A stretch of 60,901 nucleotides of DNA from JAKOQB01 sp036824465 (GTDB lineage Bacteria; Pseudomonadota; Gammaproteobacteria; Burkholderiales; Burkholderiaceae_F): positions 1 to 60,901 of the forward strand of contig DAITAC010000012.1 of assembly GCA_036824465.1 (NCBI GenBank), given 5' to 3'. How positions within the stretch are numbered: the stretch's first letter is position 1; the number at the start of each line of letters is the position of its first letter. A program made the translations under genes and the position numbers. Below, piece after piece: positions 42,752 through 51,367 of the stretch. Below the pieces are notes generated by a model. The model did not search any database, had not been told where the DNA came from, and worked only from the letters and a program-made list of their open reading frames with translations.

Positions 42752-43892
42752 GGCTGCGTTCCTCCATCAGTTTGACGAACCGATCGAAGAGATACGCGAT
42801 GTCATGCGGCCCCGGGCTCGCCTCGGGATGGCCCTGGAAGCAGAACGCGGGCTTGTCGGTACGGCGGAATCCCTGCAGCGTGCCATCGAACAACGACACG
42901 TGCGTCACCTTGCAACTGTGCGGCAGCGTTTGAGGATCAACCGCGAACCCATGGTTCTGCGATGTGATCAGCACCCGGCGATCGTCGAGGTCCTGCACCG
43001 GATGGTTCGCGCCGTGATGCCCGAACTTCATCTTCAGGGTCTTGCCGCCCGACGCGAGTCCCATGATCTGATGGCCGAGGCAGATGCCAAAGGTCACATA
43101 GCCGTTCTCGATCAATTCGCGCGCCGCATCGATCGCGTAGTCGCACGGCTCCGGATCGCCGGGTCCATTCGAAAGAAACACTCCGTCGGGCTTGAGTCTG
43201 ACAACCTCAGCGGCCGGCGTCTGCGCCGGCACCACCGTCACGCGGCAACCGCGCGCGGCAAGCAGCCGCAGGATGTTGCGCTTGACGCCAAAGTCATAGG
43301 CAACGACGTGCCGCTTCGGGTCTTTGAGTTGGCCGTACCCCTCGCCCAGCGCCCAGGCGGATTCGGTCCATTCGTACGGTTCGCCGACCGACACCACCCT
43401 GGCCAGATCGAGTCCCGCCATTCCGGGAAACGAACACGCCAGCGCGACCGCCTTGTCTGCGTCGTTGCCGACCAGAATCGCACCCGGCTGCGCGCCCTTG
43501 TCGCGAAGAACACGCGTCAATCTGCGGGTGTCAATGTCGGAGATCGCAACCACGTTCTCCCGCTGCAGGTAGGCGGTGAGCGAGGCCTGTGCGCGAAAGT
43601 TCGAATGCACCGGCGGAAGATCGCGGATCACGAGACCGGCCGCGAACACCTTGGCCGACTCGGCATCTTCGTCGTTGGTTCCGGTGTTGCCGATGTGGGG
43701 ATACGTCAGCGTGACGATCTGGCGGCAGTAGCTGGGATCGGTCAGGATTTCCTGGTACCCGGTAATCGCTGTATTGAAGACCACTTCGCCAACGGCGTGC
43801 CCCACAGCACCGATCGCGCGGCCGCGGAAGATCGTCCCGTCGGCCAACGCCAGCAGCGCGGCGGGACGGGGATCGGCGATCAGGGAAGACAA
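42744..43892 (-). CDS. carA: Carbamoyl-phosphate synthase small subunit
   Basis: Glutaminase subunit that frees ammonia for CarB, 382 residues. The N-terminal CPSase domain (NTAITGYQEILTDPSY) is followed by a class I amidotransferase domain with nucleophile Cys271 in GICLGHQIMG and His-Glu in FQGHPEASPGP. It is the first gene of carAB. The 132-base spacer at 43893-44024 is shared with the divergent tal gene; no attenuator was recognised in it. Confidence 0.97.
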
Positions 43893-43944
43893 ACAGGCTC
43901 CTCAGTGGCGACACCGACGACGGTTCGCGGTGACGACCGGTCCG

Positions 43945-43973
43945 TTGACGGCGATGCGTGACATGCATTTGAT
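43945..43973 (+). promoter_or_regulatory. Candidate sigma-70 promoter for tal
   Basis: TTGACG (43945-43950), 17 bases, TTTGAT (43968-43973) upstream of tal. The -35 is good and the -10 matches 4 of 6. The transaldolase gene has a GGTGA ribosome binding site. Confidence 0.45.
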
Positions 43974-44024
43974 CGATGCAAGCACACGCGCTGACTAAAC
44001 TGACAAATTATATATTGGTGAACC

Positions 44025-44978
44025 ATGGCGACCCTGCTCAACCAACTGATGCGGCTGACGACGATCGTCGCCGACACCGGCGACATCAATGCCATCGCTC
44101 GCCTGCGTCCGCGTGACGCGACGACCAATCCGTCGCTGATCCTGAAGGCCGCAACGCAGCCCGCGTACGCAACGCTTCTCAGCGCAGCGGGCGAGGACCG
44201 GACGGAATCGCTCGCGCTGCGGCTCGATCGCGTGCTGGTTGCATTCGGCGCCGAAATCCTCAAGCACATTGACGGCCGGGTCTCCACCGAAGTCGATGCG
44301 CGCCTGTCCTTCGACACGCGCGCCACGATCGAGAAAGCGCGTCGTCTGACCGCGCTGTACCGCGCGCGCGGCATCGATCGCGCGCGCGTCCTGATCAAGA
44401 TCGCCTCAACCTGGGAGGGAATCCGCGCCGCCGAAACGCTGGAACGCGAAGGCATCCACTGCAATATGACGCTGCTGTTCTCGCCGGGACAGGCGCAGGC
44501 CTGCGCCGACGCCGGGGCGACCCTGATATCACCCTTTGTCGGCCGCATCTACGACTGGCACAAGAAGGCCGCCGGAGCCCAGTGGGACGAAGCATTGAAC
44601 GCAGGCGTCAATGACCCCGGCGTGCGTTCGGTGCGCACCATCTACGAGCGGCTGAAAGGCGGCCGCTATGCGACCGAAATCATGGGCGCGAGCTTCCGTA
44701 ATACCGGGCAGGTCCTCGCGCTTGCGGGTTGCGATCTGATGACAATCAGCCCCGAATTTCTCGACCAGCTTGCGGCAACGGAAGGCTCCCTCGAAGCCGC
44801 GCTCACGCCCCCGTCGACGCAAAGCGAACGCCGGCCGTTGACCGAGGTCGCGTTCCGGCGCGAATTGAATGACGATGCGATGGCGACCGAAAAGCTCGCC
44901 GAGGGAATCCGCATCTTTGCCACCGATACAGTCAAACTCGAGCAGCTGATCGATGCTCGATTGCGGCAGGCCGCGTGA
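44025..44978 (+). CDS. tal: Transaldolase
   Basis: Transfers a dihydroxyacetone unit between sugar phosphates in the non-oxidative pentose phosphate pathway. At 317 residues it is of the TalB type. The Schiff-base lysine is Lys125 in VLIKIASTWEG. Other marks are DTGDINAI, RDATTNPSLILKA and TLLFSPGQAQACADAG. The stop overlaps the rhomboid-gene start by 4 bases. Confidence 0.96.
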   Translation: MATLLNQLMRLTTIVADTGDINAIARLRPRDATTNPSLILKAATQPAYATLLSAAGEDRTESLALRLDRVLVAFGAEILKHIDGRVSTEVDARLSFDTRATIEKARRLTALYRARGIDRARVLIKIASTWEGIRAAETLEREGIHCNMTLLFSPGQAQACADAGATLISPFVGRIYDWHKKAAGAQWDEALNAGVNDPGVRSVRTIYERLKGGRYATEIMGASFRNTGQVLALAGCDLMTISPEFLDQLAATEGSLEAALTPPSTQSERRPLTEVAFRRELNDDAMATEKLAEGIRIFATDTVKLEQLIDARLRQAA

Positions 44979-46510
44979 TCCTTGTACTGCCCTACCAGAC
45001 CCGGCTCGCGGCGCGCTCCTTGCCGCTGATCACGCTGGCGCTGATTCTGATCAACGCGGTTGTCTTCTTCGTCGCCCAGGCCCGCGATGACCGCGCCTAC
45101 GAACGTGCATTCACCTTCTACGAACAATCGTCGCTGCCGCGCATCGAGCTGCAGCACTACCGGGCCTGGCTGGCACGCCAGACCGCCAACGTCGCCGCCC
45201 GCGAGCAGTTGAGCGAGCTGCAGGCGTCGCTGGGCGCCAGGGACGTTGAACATGCGCTGATGCTGATGCAAAGCGACGATGACTTCATGCGCGCGCTGCA
45301 TGAGCTGCTGATCATCACGCCGGACGATCCGCAGTTTCTGGCGTGGCGCGATCAGCGCAATCAGTTTGAATCACTGGCGCGGAGTTGGACCGACCGCTTT
45401 CTGCTGGAGCGACAGGCGCGGCAACCCTGGCGCTTCATCACCTATCAGTTCCTGCATGGCGATCTCGGTCACTGGCTTGGCAACATGATCGTGCTGTTTC
45501 TGGCCGGCTCATTCGCGGAGGCGGCTTTGGGGCGCGCGCGGTTTGTGGCCGGCTACCTGCTGTCGGGAGTCGCGGCCGGCGCCGTGCACATTGCACTGTC
45601 GGACACCGCGGTGATCGGCGCTTCCGGCGCCATCGCCGGGGCCATGGCGATGGTTGCGGTTTCTTATGGCCTGCGTCGCGTTCCCGTGTTCGTCTGGGTG
45701 CTGTTCTTCTTCGACACGGTGCGCATTCCCGCACTGCTGCTATTGCCAATCTGGATCGCGAATGAATTGTGGCAATGGGCCACGGCTGCCGAGCAGCCGA
45801 TCGCGTATGCCGCGCACCTGGGCGGTTTTCTGACCGGCGCCGTGCTGGCGTGGGTGCTGAAGCCACGCGCTGCCCCGAAGGTGGAGCGTGCGATGGAACA
45901 GGACGACGCCAGCGAGAGCCAGCGCGCGCGCATCCGGCTGCAGCAGCGCGCAGAACAGGCTGCGGCGAAGCTCGATATCCCTCGTGCAACGATCCTGTAC
46001 GGCGAACTCGCGGCCCAGTACCCGATGCGGTCGGATTACGCGGTCGCGAGTTTCAATCTTGCGCAGCTCGGCACCGATCGAATCGCACTGCGCAACGCGG
46101 CCGAGCATGTTCTGGTAAATCGTCCGGGCCGTACCAACGCGGAACTGCGCCGCGCCTACTTGCAGATGGCACAGCCGAAGATTCGCGATGCGCTGACGAT
46201 CGACGCGCAGCTGCGACTTGCGCGCCGGCTCGTGCGCGCCCGCGAAGACGCTGCGGCGCTGAAGCTGATTGACACCTTGCTCGCGGACGACAAGGTAAGG
46301 TCTGAGCGGGCACGCGAACTGTCGGATTGCCTGCTTGGTCTGTTCACCACCTATACGCGGCACGGACTGACGCAGCAGGCCGACGACGTGCGCCGTCGCC
46401 TGGCGCAGCACTTTCCGACGCCGAGTCCGGAAACACCTGCCACCGTGCCGGCCCCCGGGGTCCAGACCACTACGCACGGACCATCGACGCTGACGTTCGA
46501 TCTTCCCTGA
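44975..46510 (+). CDS. Rhomboid-family intramembrane serine protease with C-terminal TPR-like region
   Basis: This 511-residue membrane protein has a rhomboid core at about residues 145-310. The entry motif is FLHGDLGHWLGNM, the catalytic Ser217 is in GASGAIAG, and His281 is in AAHLGGF. A first helix (about 10-30) is separated from the core by a long charged segment (35-140). After the core, residues 320-490 are helical and repeat-like (TPR type), probably cytoplasmic. The GTG/ATG start overlaps tal by 4 bases, so the two genes are coupled although their roles are unrelated. Substrates are unknown. Confidence 0.82.
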   Translation: MILVLPYQTRLAARSLPLITLALILINAVVFFVAQARDDRAYERAFTFYEQSSLPRIELQHYRAWLARQTANVAAREQLSELQASLGARDVEHALMLMQSDDDFMRALHELLIITPDDPQFLAWRDQRNQFESLARSWTDRFLLERQARQPWRFITYQFLHGDLGHWLGNMIVLFLAGSFAEAALGRARFVAGYLLSGVAAGAVHIALSDTAVIGASGAIAGAMAMVAVSYGLRRVPVFVWVLFFFDTVRIPALLLLPIWIANELWQWATAAEQPIAYAAHLGGFLTGAVLAWVLKPRAAPKVERAMEQDDASESQRARIRLQQRAEQAAAKLDIPRATILYGELAAQYPMRSDYAVASFNLAQLGTDRIALRNAAEHVLVNRPGRTNAELRRAYLQMAQPKIRDALTIDAQLRLARRLVRAREDAAALKLIDTLLADDKVRSERARELSDCLLGLFTTYTRHGLTQQADDVRRRLAQHFPTPSPETPATVPAPGVQTTTHGPSTLTFDLP

Positions 46511-46548
46511 GCGCAGAGTTCGCCGCGACCACGGTCGCGGATCACCAG

Positions 46549-47838
46549 TCAACGACGCGCAGCCGCGGTGGCGTCACTCGCCGGATGCTGGTCGGCCGTG
46601 TCGCGCCGGCTCCGATTCACACCGTCCGCTGGATCACCGGCAGACAACGCCTGCGCCCGCAGCAGCATGACCGCAGACACCGCCTCGTCGTCGCGATAAC
46701 GCGTTTCGAAGTTGTGCGTCAATTCGAGCACCAGGTCAAACTTTCCTTCTTCGAGCGCCGCCCGCGCGAGCAAAACGACATGCCCCGCCACCGAGGGCAT
46801 CCAGTCCGCATTGCGAGCGCGCGCCTCCTGCGCCAGCGCGGCAGCCTGGCCAGAATCCTTGCGCAACAGCAACTCAAGGTAACGATCGAGGTGCGCGTCG
46901 GTGCGCTCCGGCGAACCTTCGATCTGCAGCAACTTGTGCAGGCGGGCATGCAGTGAGAGATCGTCTGGATCTTCGTGCAACGCGTTCTCAACCAGCGCGA
47001 TCGCGCCGCCCACGTCGCCGGCGACGATGAGTCTTCCGATTGCCGCTTCACTCCGATCGGTTTCACGGTCACCACCGGTCGGCCGCGCCTCGTCGCGCGC
47101 ATCTTCACCCGGCCCGACCACAGGCAGATTGAGTACGTCACTGTACTGATACAGGACGTAACCCATCAGCGCGCACATGATCAGGAAGAAGTAGTTGCCG
47201 ACGAAGGAACTCGCGAGCGCCAGCAGCCACATGGACTCTCCCAGCGCCGGCGCAATCAGTTCGAAGGCTTGTTGCGACCCACCCATCAGCAGCAGCAGAA
47301 ACACGAACAGCACCAGGTATGAGGGGCCGATCTTGCGCGCAAGGCCAAAGACGCGGCGCGGATTGATCGCCTGCCGCAGGCTGTCCGACACCGCAAGCGT
47401 CATTACGCTCGCCGGAAGCAGCAAGGCAGCCGCCACATTTGCCAACATGGTCAGCGCGCCATCGCCCGTGATGACGGTAACGACGGCAATTGCGAAGAAG
47501 GCCGCCACAATGATCGCTGCCAGTTTCAGCGGGCGCCAGACAGGTGTCGACATCGCTGGCGGGAAGTGATCCGGATTCAGGTAGCCCTGTGCAACGCGCT
47601 CAATGACGACAAAGCCGTAATGTGCGAGGTAGATCGTGCCGATGGACGCGACCAACGCGGTTATCAGCGGCGATTGAATCGCCAGCGCTCCGGCAATTGC
47701 GAGCGACAACGCCAGATTCCGCGCCAGTGGTGCGCGATAGGCGGGAAAGCGGAAAAACTGCGGCATCCGTCGCCAGAATGGCGTCGGCAAAGCACCGGAG
47801 AACGGCGGTGCGTCGTGACTTTGGGGTGTGGATGACAC
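46549..47838 (-). CDS. Integral membrane protein with C-terminal TPR-like domain
   Basis: A 429-residue protein of unknown function. The N-terminal half (about 40-245) has five or six hydrophobic segments, for example ALSLAIAGALAI and LAAIIVAAFFAIAVVTVI. The second half, from residue 265, is soluble and made of helical pairs with TPR-like spacing (AIALVENALHEDPDDLSLHAR, where an alanine/proline pattern is visible). The start is a GTG. It converges with the rhomboid gene, which also couples a membrane core to TPR-like helices. It may be cotranscribed with the transporter operon upstream (65-base gap). Confidence 0.7.
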   Translation of the reverse strand: MSSTPQSHDAPPFSGALPTPFWRRMPQFFRFPAYRAPLARNLALSLAIAGALAIQSPLITALVASIGTIYLAHYGFVVIERVAQGYLNPDHFPPAMSTPVWRPLKLAAIIVAAFFAIAVVTVITGDGALTMLANVAAALLLPASVMTLAVSDSLRQAINPRRVFGLARKIGPSYLVLFVFLLLLMGGSQQAFELIAPALGESMWLLALASSFVGNYFFLIMCALMGYVLYQYSDVLNLPVVGPGEDARDEARPTGGDRETDRSEAAIGRLIVAGDVGGAIALVENALHEDPDDLSLHARLHKLLQIEGSPERTDAHLDRYLELLLRKDSGQAAALAQEARARNADWMPSVAGHVVLLARAALEEGKFDLVLELTHNFETRYRDDEAVSAVMLLRAQALSAGDPADGVNRSRRDTADQHPASDATAAARR

Positions 47839-47903
47839 GGCGGATCGGCGGGCAGCACGGAGGCGATTCGCAGAGCCCGCCTCTCCGACAACATGTTAGC
47901 CGC

Positions 47904-48740
47904 TCAGAGTTTTTCGGTTTCGCCGGAGCGGGGCTGCCATTTCATCAAACGCCTTTCGCCGATGCCGACGATCCAGTCGAGTACCAGCGCAAATGCAGTC
48001 AGCACCAGGATGCCCGCCATCACCGTATTGATGTCGAACGTTCCCTCGGCCTGCAGGATCAGGTAACCGACACCGCGGGAGGAGCCAAGATATTCCCCCA
48101 CCACTGCACCGACAAATGCGAGTCCGACCGACGTATGCAGCGATGAGAAAACCCAGCTCATCGCGCTCGGCAGATAGACGTGGCGCAGCAGATGCCGCTG
48201 ATTCGCACCGAGCATGCGCGCGTTCGCCAGCACGGTCGGGCTGACTTCGCGCACGCCTTGGTAGACGTTGAAGAACACGATGAAGAACACCAGTGTGAAG
48301 CCGAGCGCGACCTTGGACGCGATTCCCAGACCGAACCACACCGCGAAGATCGGCGCCAGGATCACGCGCGGCATCGAATTCAGTCCCTTGATGTAAGGGT
48401 CGAAGATCGCCGCCGCCATCGGTGACAACGCCAGCCACATACCCATCCCCAGGCCGGCCGAGGTGCCGATTGCGAAGGCAAGCACGGTTTCGAGCAGCGT
48501 CACCCAGAGATGCTGATAGATGTCCCGATTCGTGATGAACCAGTCCCATACGCGCCCGAGGATCTTCAGCGGTTCGCCGAAGAAGAATGCTGCCTGCCGG
48601 TCGTTGTCGAACATGAACGGCGGGATGATGCCGGGCGTCGTCATCGCGTGCCAGAACGCGAACAGTGCGACCAGCACGCCGACCTGCCAGATGCGAATGT
48701 TCCCGGAGTTCGGCTTGATGGCGTGCCACATGCGCTTCAC
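47904..48740 (-). CDS. NitT/TauT-type ABC transporter permease
   Basis: This 278-residue inner-membrane permease of the nitrate/sulfonate/taurine class has about six helices. The ATPase-contact loop is LANARMLGANQRHLLRHVYLP, and GLNSMPRVILAPIF is the family's typical central segment. Its start overlaps the hydrolase stop by 4 bases. It is the last gene of a binding protein-ATPase-hydrolase-permease operon. The substrate is unknown. Confidence 0.9.
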   Translation of the reverse strand: MKRMWHAIKPNSGNIRIWQVGVLVALFAFWHAMTTPGIIPPFMFDNDRQAAFFFGEPLKILGRVWDWFITNRDIYQHLWVTLLETVLAFAIGTSAGLGMGMWLALSPMAAAIFDPYIKGLNSMPRVILAPIFAVWFGLGIASKVALGFTLVFFIVFFNVYQGVREVSPTVLANARMLGANQRHLLRHVYLPSAMSWVFSSLHTSVGLAFVGAVVGEYLGSSRGVGYLILQAEGTFDINTVMAGILVLTAFALVLDWIVGIGERRLMKWQPRSGETEKL

Positions 48741-49291
48741 ATGCCGTCGAGCAGTTCGGTTGCCGGCACCACTCGCGCGAAGGCGCCGTTGAGCGCTGCA
48801 AGGAACGCCGTATGCACCCGGTCCGCGTCCACCGTCTGCCCGCCCCAGGCCAGTTCGCGCGTGGCGCAGGCATCGGCCGCCACACTGCAGCGAAAACCGA
48901 GATCAGCGGCCGCGCGCACCGACGTGTCGATGCACATGTGCGTCATCATGCCGACGAACAGCAGTTCATCGACCGCCGCCGCACGCAGGTCTTCGGCGAG
49001 CGAGGTCTCGCGAAAAGCGTTCGGGAAATGCTTGACGATCACTCGTTCCCCGTCCCGCGGCGCAACGCTGTCGTAGATCATCACGCCGTCCGTTTCCGGC
49101 AGGAAGAACGTCGCACCCGGGCGAGTCGATATGTGCTGTACATGGAACACCGGTGCGCCGCGTTTGCGAAACGCTTCGAGCAGGGTTGCGGCCCGCGCGG
49201 CCGCGGCCTCGGGTACGGCGAGCGGCATGCGCCCGCCGGCGAAGTAATCATTCTGGATGTCAATGATGACCAGTGCTTTGCTCATGCTCAT
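48737..49291 (-). CDS. Isochorismatase-family cysteine hydrolase
   Basis: This 184-residue cytoplasmic enzyme has the Asp-Lys-Cys triad of the family: Asp11 in IIDIQNDYF, Lys87 in IVKHFPNAF and Cys120 in MTHMCID, with the cis-peptide region MMTHMC. The family includes nicotinamidase, ureidoacrylate, N-carbamoylsarcosine, maleamate and biuret hydrolases, so C-N bond cleavage is more likely than isochorismate hydrolysis here. It overlaps the ATPase and the permease genes by 4 bases each. That makes it an integral part of the transporter operon and suggests it processes the imported compound. The exact reaction cannot be told. Confidence 0.88.
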   Translation of the reverse strand: MSMSKALVIIDIQNDYFAGGRMPLAVPEAAAARAATLLEAFRKRGAPVFHVQHISTRPGATFFLPETDGVMIYDSVAPRDGERVIVKHFPNAFRETSLAEDLRAAAVDELLFVGMMTHMCIDTSVRAAADLGFRCSVAADACATRELAWGGQTVDADRVHTAFLAALNGAFARVVPATELLDGM

Positions 49292-50097
49292 GCCGCCCGC
49301 TTCTGCTGTTCGTAGCCTTTCAGGACCTCTGCGCGCAGCACGTCCCAGATTGCCTTGTGCAGATCGATGAAACGCGGCGTGACACGCACCTCGGCCACGT
49401 CGCGCGGGCGCGCCAGATCAATCGTGAACTCGCCGATCGGATGCGAAGCCGGCCCGGCCGACAACACGACCACACGGTCGCTCATCGCGATTGCCTCATC
49501 GAGGTCATGCGTGATGAACAGCACCGCCTTCTTCTTTGCCGCCCACAGCTCGAGTACCTCATTTTCCATCAGCTGGCGCGTCTGGACATCGAGTGCCGAG
49601 AACGGCTCGTCCATCAGGATGATGTCGGGGTCGAGCACCAGCGTCTGCGCCAGCGAAGTGCGCTTGCGCATACCGCCGGACAGCTGATGCGGATAGCGGT
49701 CGCCAAAACCGCCGAGTCCCACGCGCTTGAGCCAGGCATCTGCCTCACGCACCGCATCGGCCAGGGGCATGCCGCGAAACTCGAGTCCGGCGGTGACGTT
49801 GGCCAGCGTCGTGCGCCAGGGCATCAACGCTTCGGACTGGAACATGTACCCGGCGCGCGAGTTGATGCCAGCCAGCGGCGCGCCAAACACGCGCACCGAG
49901 CCGCTGCTCGGCTCAAGCAGACCCGCGGCCACATTCAGCAGCGTGCTCTTGCCGCATCCGGTGGGGCCGACCACGCTGACGAACTCGCCCGGTGCCACGT
50001 CGAGCGTCACATCCCTGACTGCCGTGTAGCGCTGTCCCGGCGCGTCGCGCGAGATGAAGGTGCAGGTGACGCGGTCGAGGGAAAGGGCGGCAGTCAT
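49288..50097 (-). CDS. NitT/TauT-type ABC transporter ATP-binding protein
   Basis: ATPase of 269 residues with Walker A GPTGCGKST, signature LSGGMRKRTSLAQ, Walker B IILMDEPFSALD and switch His in ITHDLDEA. The order and lengths fit SsuB/TauB. The start at 50097 (MTAALSLDRV) is used; the open frame continues upstream through the heptamer repeat array and the extra residues (HGSQITDHGS) are repeat-encoded, so they are rejected. It is coupled to the hydrolase gene by a 4-base overlap. Confidence 0.91.
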   Translation of the reverse strand: MTAALSLDRVTCTFISRDAPGQRYTAVRDVTLDVAPGEFVSVVGPTGCGKSTLLNVAAGLLEPSSGSVRVFGAPLAGINSRAGYMFQSEALMPWRTTLANVTAGLEFRGMPLADAVREADAWLKRVGLGGFGDRYPHQLSGGMRKRTSLAQTLVLDPDIILMDEPFSALDVQTRQLMENEVLELWAAKKKAVLFITHDLDEAIAMSDRVVVLSAGPASHPIGEFTIDLARPRDVAEVRVTPRFIDLHKAIWDVLRAEVLKGYEQQKRAA

Positions 50098-50102
50098 TCT
50101 TC

Positions 50103-50191
50103 GTGATCCGTGATCCGTGATCTGTGATCCGTGATCGTTGACAGCGATCCGGCAAATCTGCACGGATCACCGATCACGAACAACGGATCAC
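50103..50191. repeat. Inverted heptamer repeat array B (GTGATCC)
   Basis: Left arm at 50103-50137 is five tandem heptamers: GTGATCC, GTGATCC, GTGATCT, GTGATCC, GTGATCG. The right arm (50161-50191), read on the minus strand, gives GTGATCC, GTTGTTC, GTGATCG, GTGATCC, GTG. The arms are inverted and can pair. The second heptamer of the right arm is divergent, exactly as in array A at 38.4 kb. It fills the binding protein-ATPase spacer and overlaps the binding protein stop codon. Confidence 0.85.
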
Positions 50192-51207
50192 TTGTATTTC
50201 GCCAGCGCCTTCCTCACGAATTCGTTGGTATAGACCGCTTTCAGATCAAGCTTGGCCTCGGCGATGCTTGGGTCGGCGCTGGCCAGTGCACGCAGCGCGG
50301 TGGCAGAACCCGCATCGGGAATCATGCCGTCGGGCGACAGTGCGCCCTTGGCCTTGAGGAACGCATCGATGTAGATCGCGCGGTCCCCCAGGAGGTAGCT
50401 TTCAGGCACGGCCTTGATGATGTCAGAGGGGCCCGCCTGCTGGATCCACTTGTCGGCGCGCACGATCGCATTGGTCAGCGCCTGGATGACATTCGGATTC
50501 TTCTCGATGAACGCCACCGGCGCGTACAGGCAGGCGGCCGGCATCGGTCCGCCGAAGACCGCATCGGCGACCGCCACGTCGCGCGTATCCGAGACGATCT
50601 TGATGTCACCGGCGCGCGCAAGGATCGTGATCATCGGATCGAGGTTCGAGATCGCGTCGATCTGGCCCGAACGCATCGCCGCGACCGCGCCGCTCGACGC
50701 GCCAACGCCAACGATGGAGACATCGGTCGGCTTCAGGCCCGCCTTCGCCAACACGAAGTTCGCCATCACGTTCGTCGACGAACCCGGCGCGGTGACGCCG
50801 ATCTTCTTGCCCTTCAGGTCGGCGACCGACTTGAAGTTGGGCATCGTCTTCGTGCTGACGCCGAGCACGATCTGCGGCGCGCGCCCCTGCAATACAAAGG
50901 CGCGCAACGGCTGCCCCTTGGCCTGCATGTTGACTGTGTGCTCGAAGGCCCCCGAGACGACGTCCGCACTGCCACCGACCACCGCGCGCAGCGCCTGGGA
51001 GCCTCCGGCGAAGTCGACGATGCTGACGTCGAGACCCTCGGCCTCGAAGTACTTCAACTGCTCGGCGATCGTCAGCGGCAGGTAATAGAGCAGATTCTTG
51101 CCGCCGACGGCGATCGTGACTTTCTTGCGTTCGAGTGCCTGCGCGCGCACCAGGGCCGGCGCGGCGGCCGTGGCGGCACAGGCGAGAAGAAGACTGCGTC
51201 GTTTCAT
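50188..51207 (-). CDS. NitT/TauT-type ABC transporter substrate-binding protein
   Basis: This 339-residue periplasmic protein has a signal peptide with a twin arginine (MKRRSLLLACAATAAAPALVRA), though Sec export is as likely. The mature protein starts KVTIAVGGKNLLYYLPLTIAEQL, typical of the SsuA/ThiY/NMT1 fold, with GGSQALRAVVGGSADVV and LKGKKIGVTAPGSSTNV. It is first in the operon. The ligand is unknown; the fold binds nitrate, sulfonates, thiamine precursors and aromatic acids. Confidence 0.9.
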   Translation of the reverse strand: MKRRSLLLACAATAAAPALVRAQALERKKVTIAVGGKNLLYYLPLTIAEQLKYFEAEGLDVSIVDFAGGSQALRAVVGGSADVVSGAFEHTVNMQAKGQPLRAFVLQGRAPQIVLGVSTKTMPNFKSVADLKGKKIGVTAPGSSTNVMANFVLAKAGLKPTDVSIVGVGASSGAVAAMRSGQIDAISNLDPMITILARAGDIKIVSDTRDVAVADAVFGGPMPAACLYAPVAFIEKNPNVIQALTNAIVRADKWIQQAGPSDIIKAVPESYLLGDRAIYIDAFLKAKGALSPDGMIPDAGSATALRALASADPSIAEAKLDLKAVYTNEFVRKALAKYK

Positions 51208-51367
51208 GAGCGGATCATCCAGCGTTAGGTGAAGGTTCAGGCGCCGTTCGGGCGCTTCAGTCTGGCGCGGTCGACAAATTCAAAGCTGTGCTCGAGGCAG
51301 TGTCAATCCGCTCAGGTTCCACGGACCGGTCCGGCGACGAGAGATCGGCATCACCGCGGTCTCCTTG

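Noticed and set aside
48737..49291. Hydrolase as a true isochorismatase in siderophore synthesis
   Set aside because: No entC, entE or peptide-synthetase genes are nearby, the protein lacks a carrier domain, and its operon is a transporter.
50103..50191. Heptamer array as a CRISPR
   Set aside because: Units are 7 bases with no unique spacers between them, and no cas gene is present.
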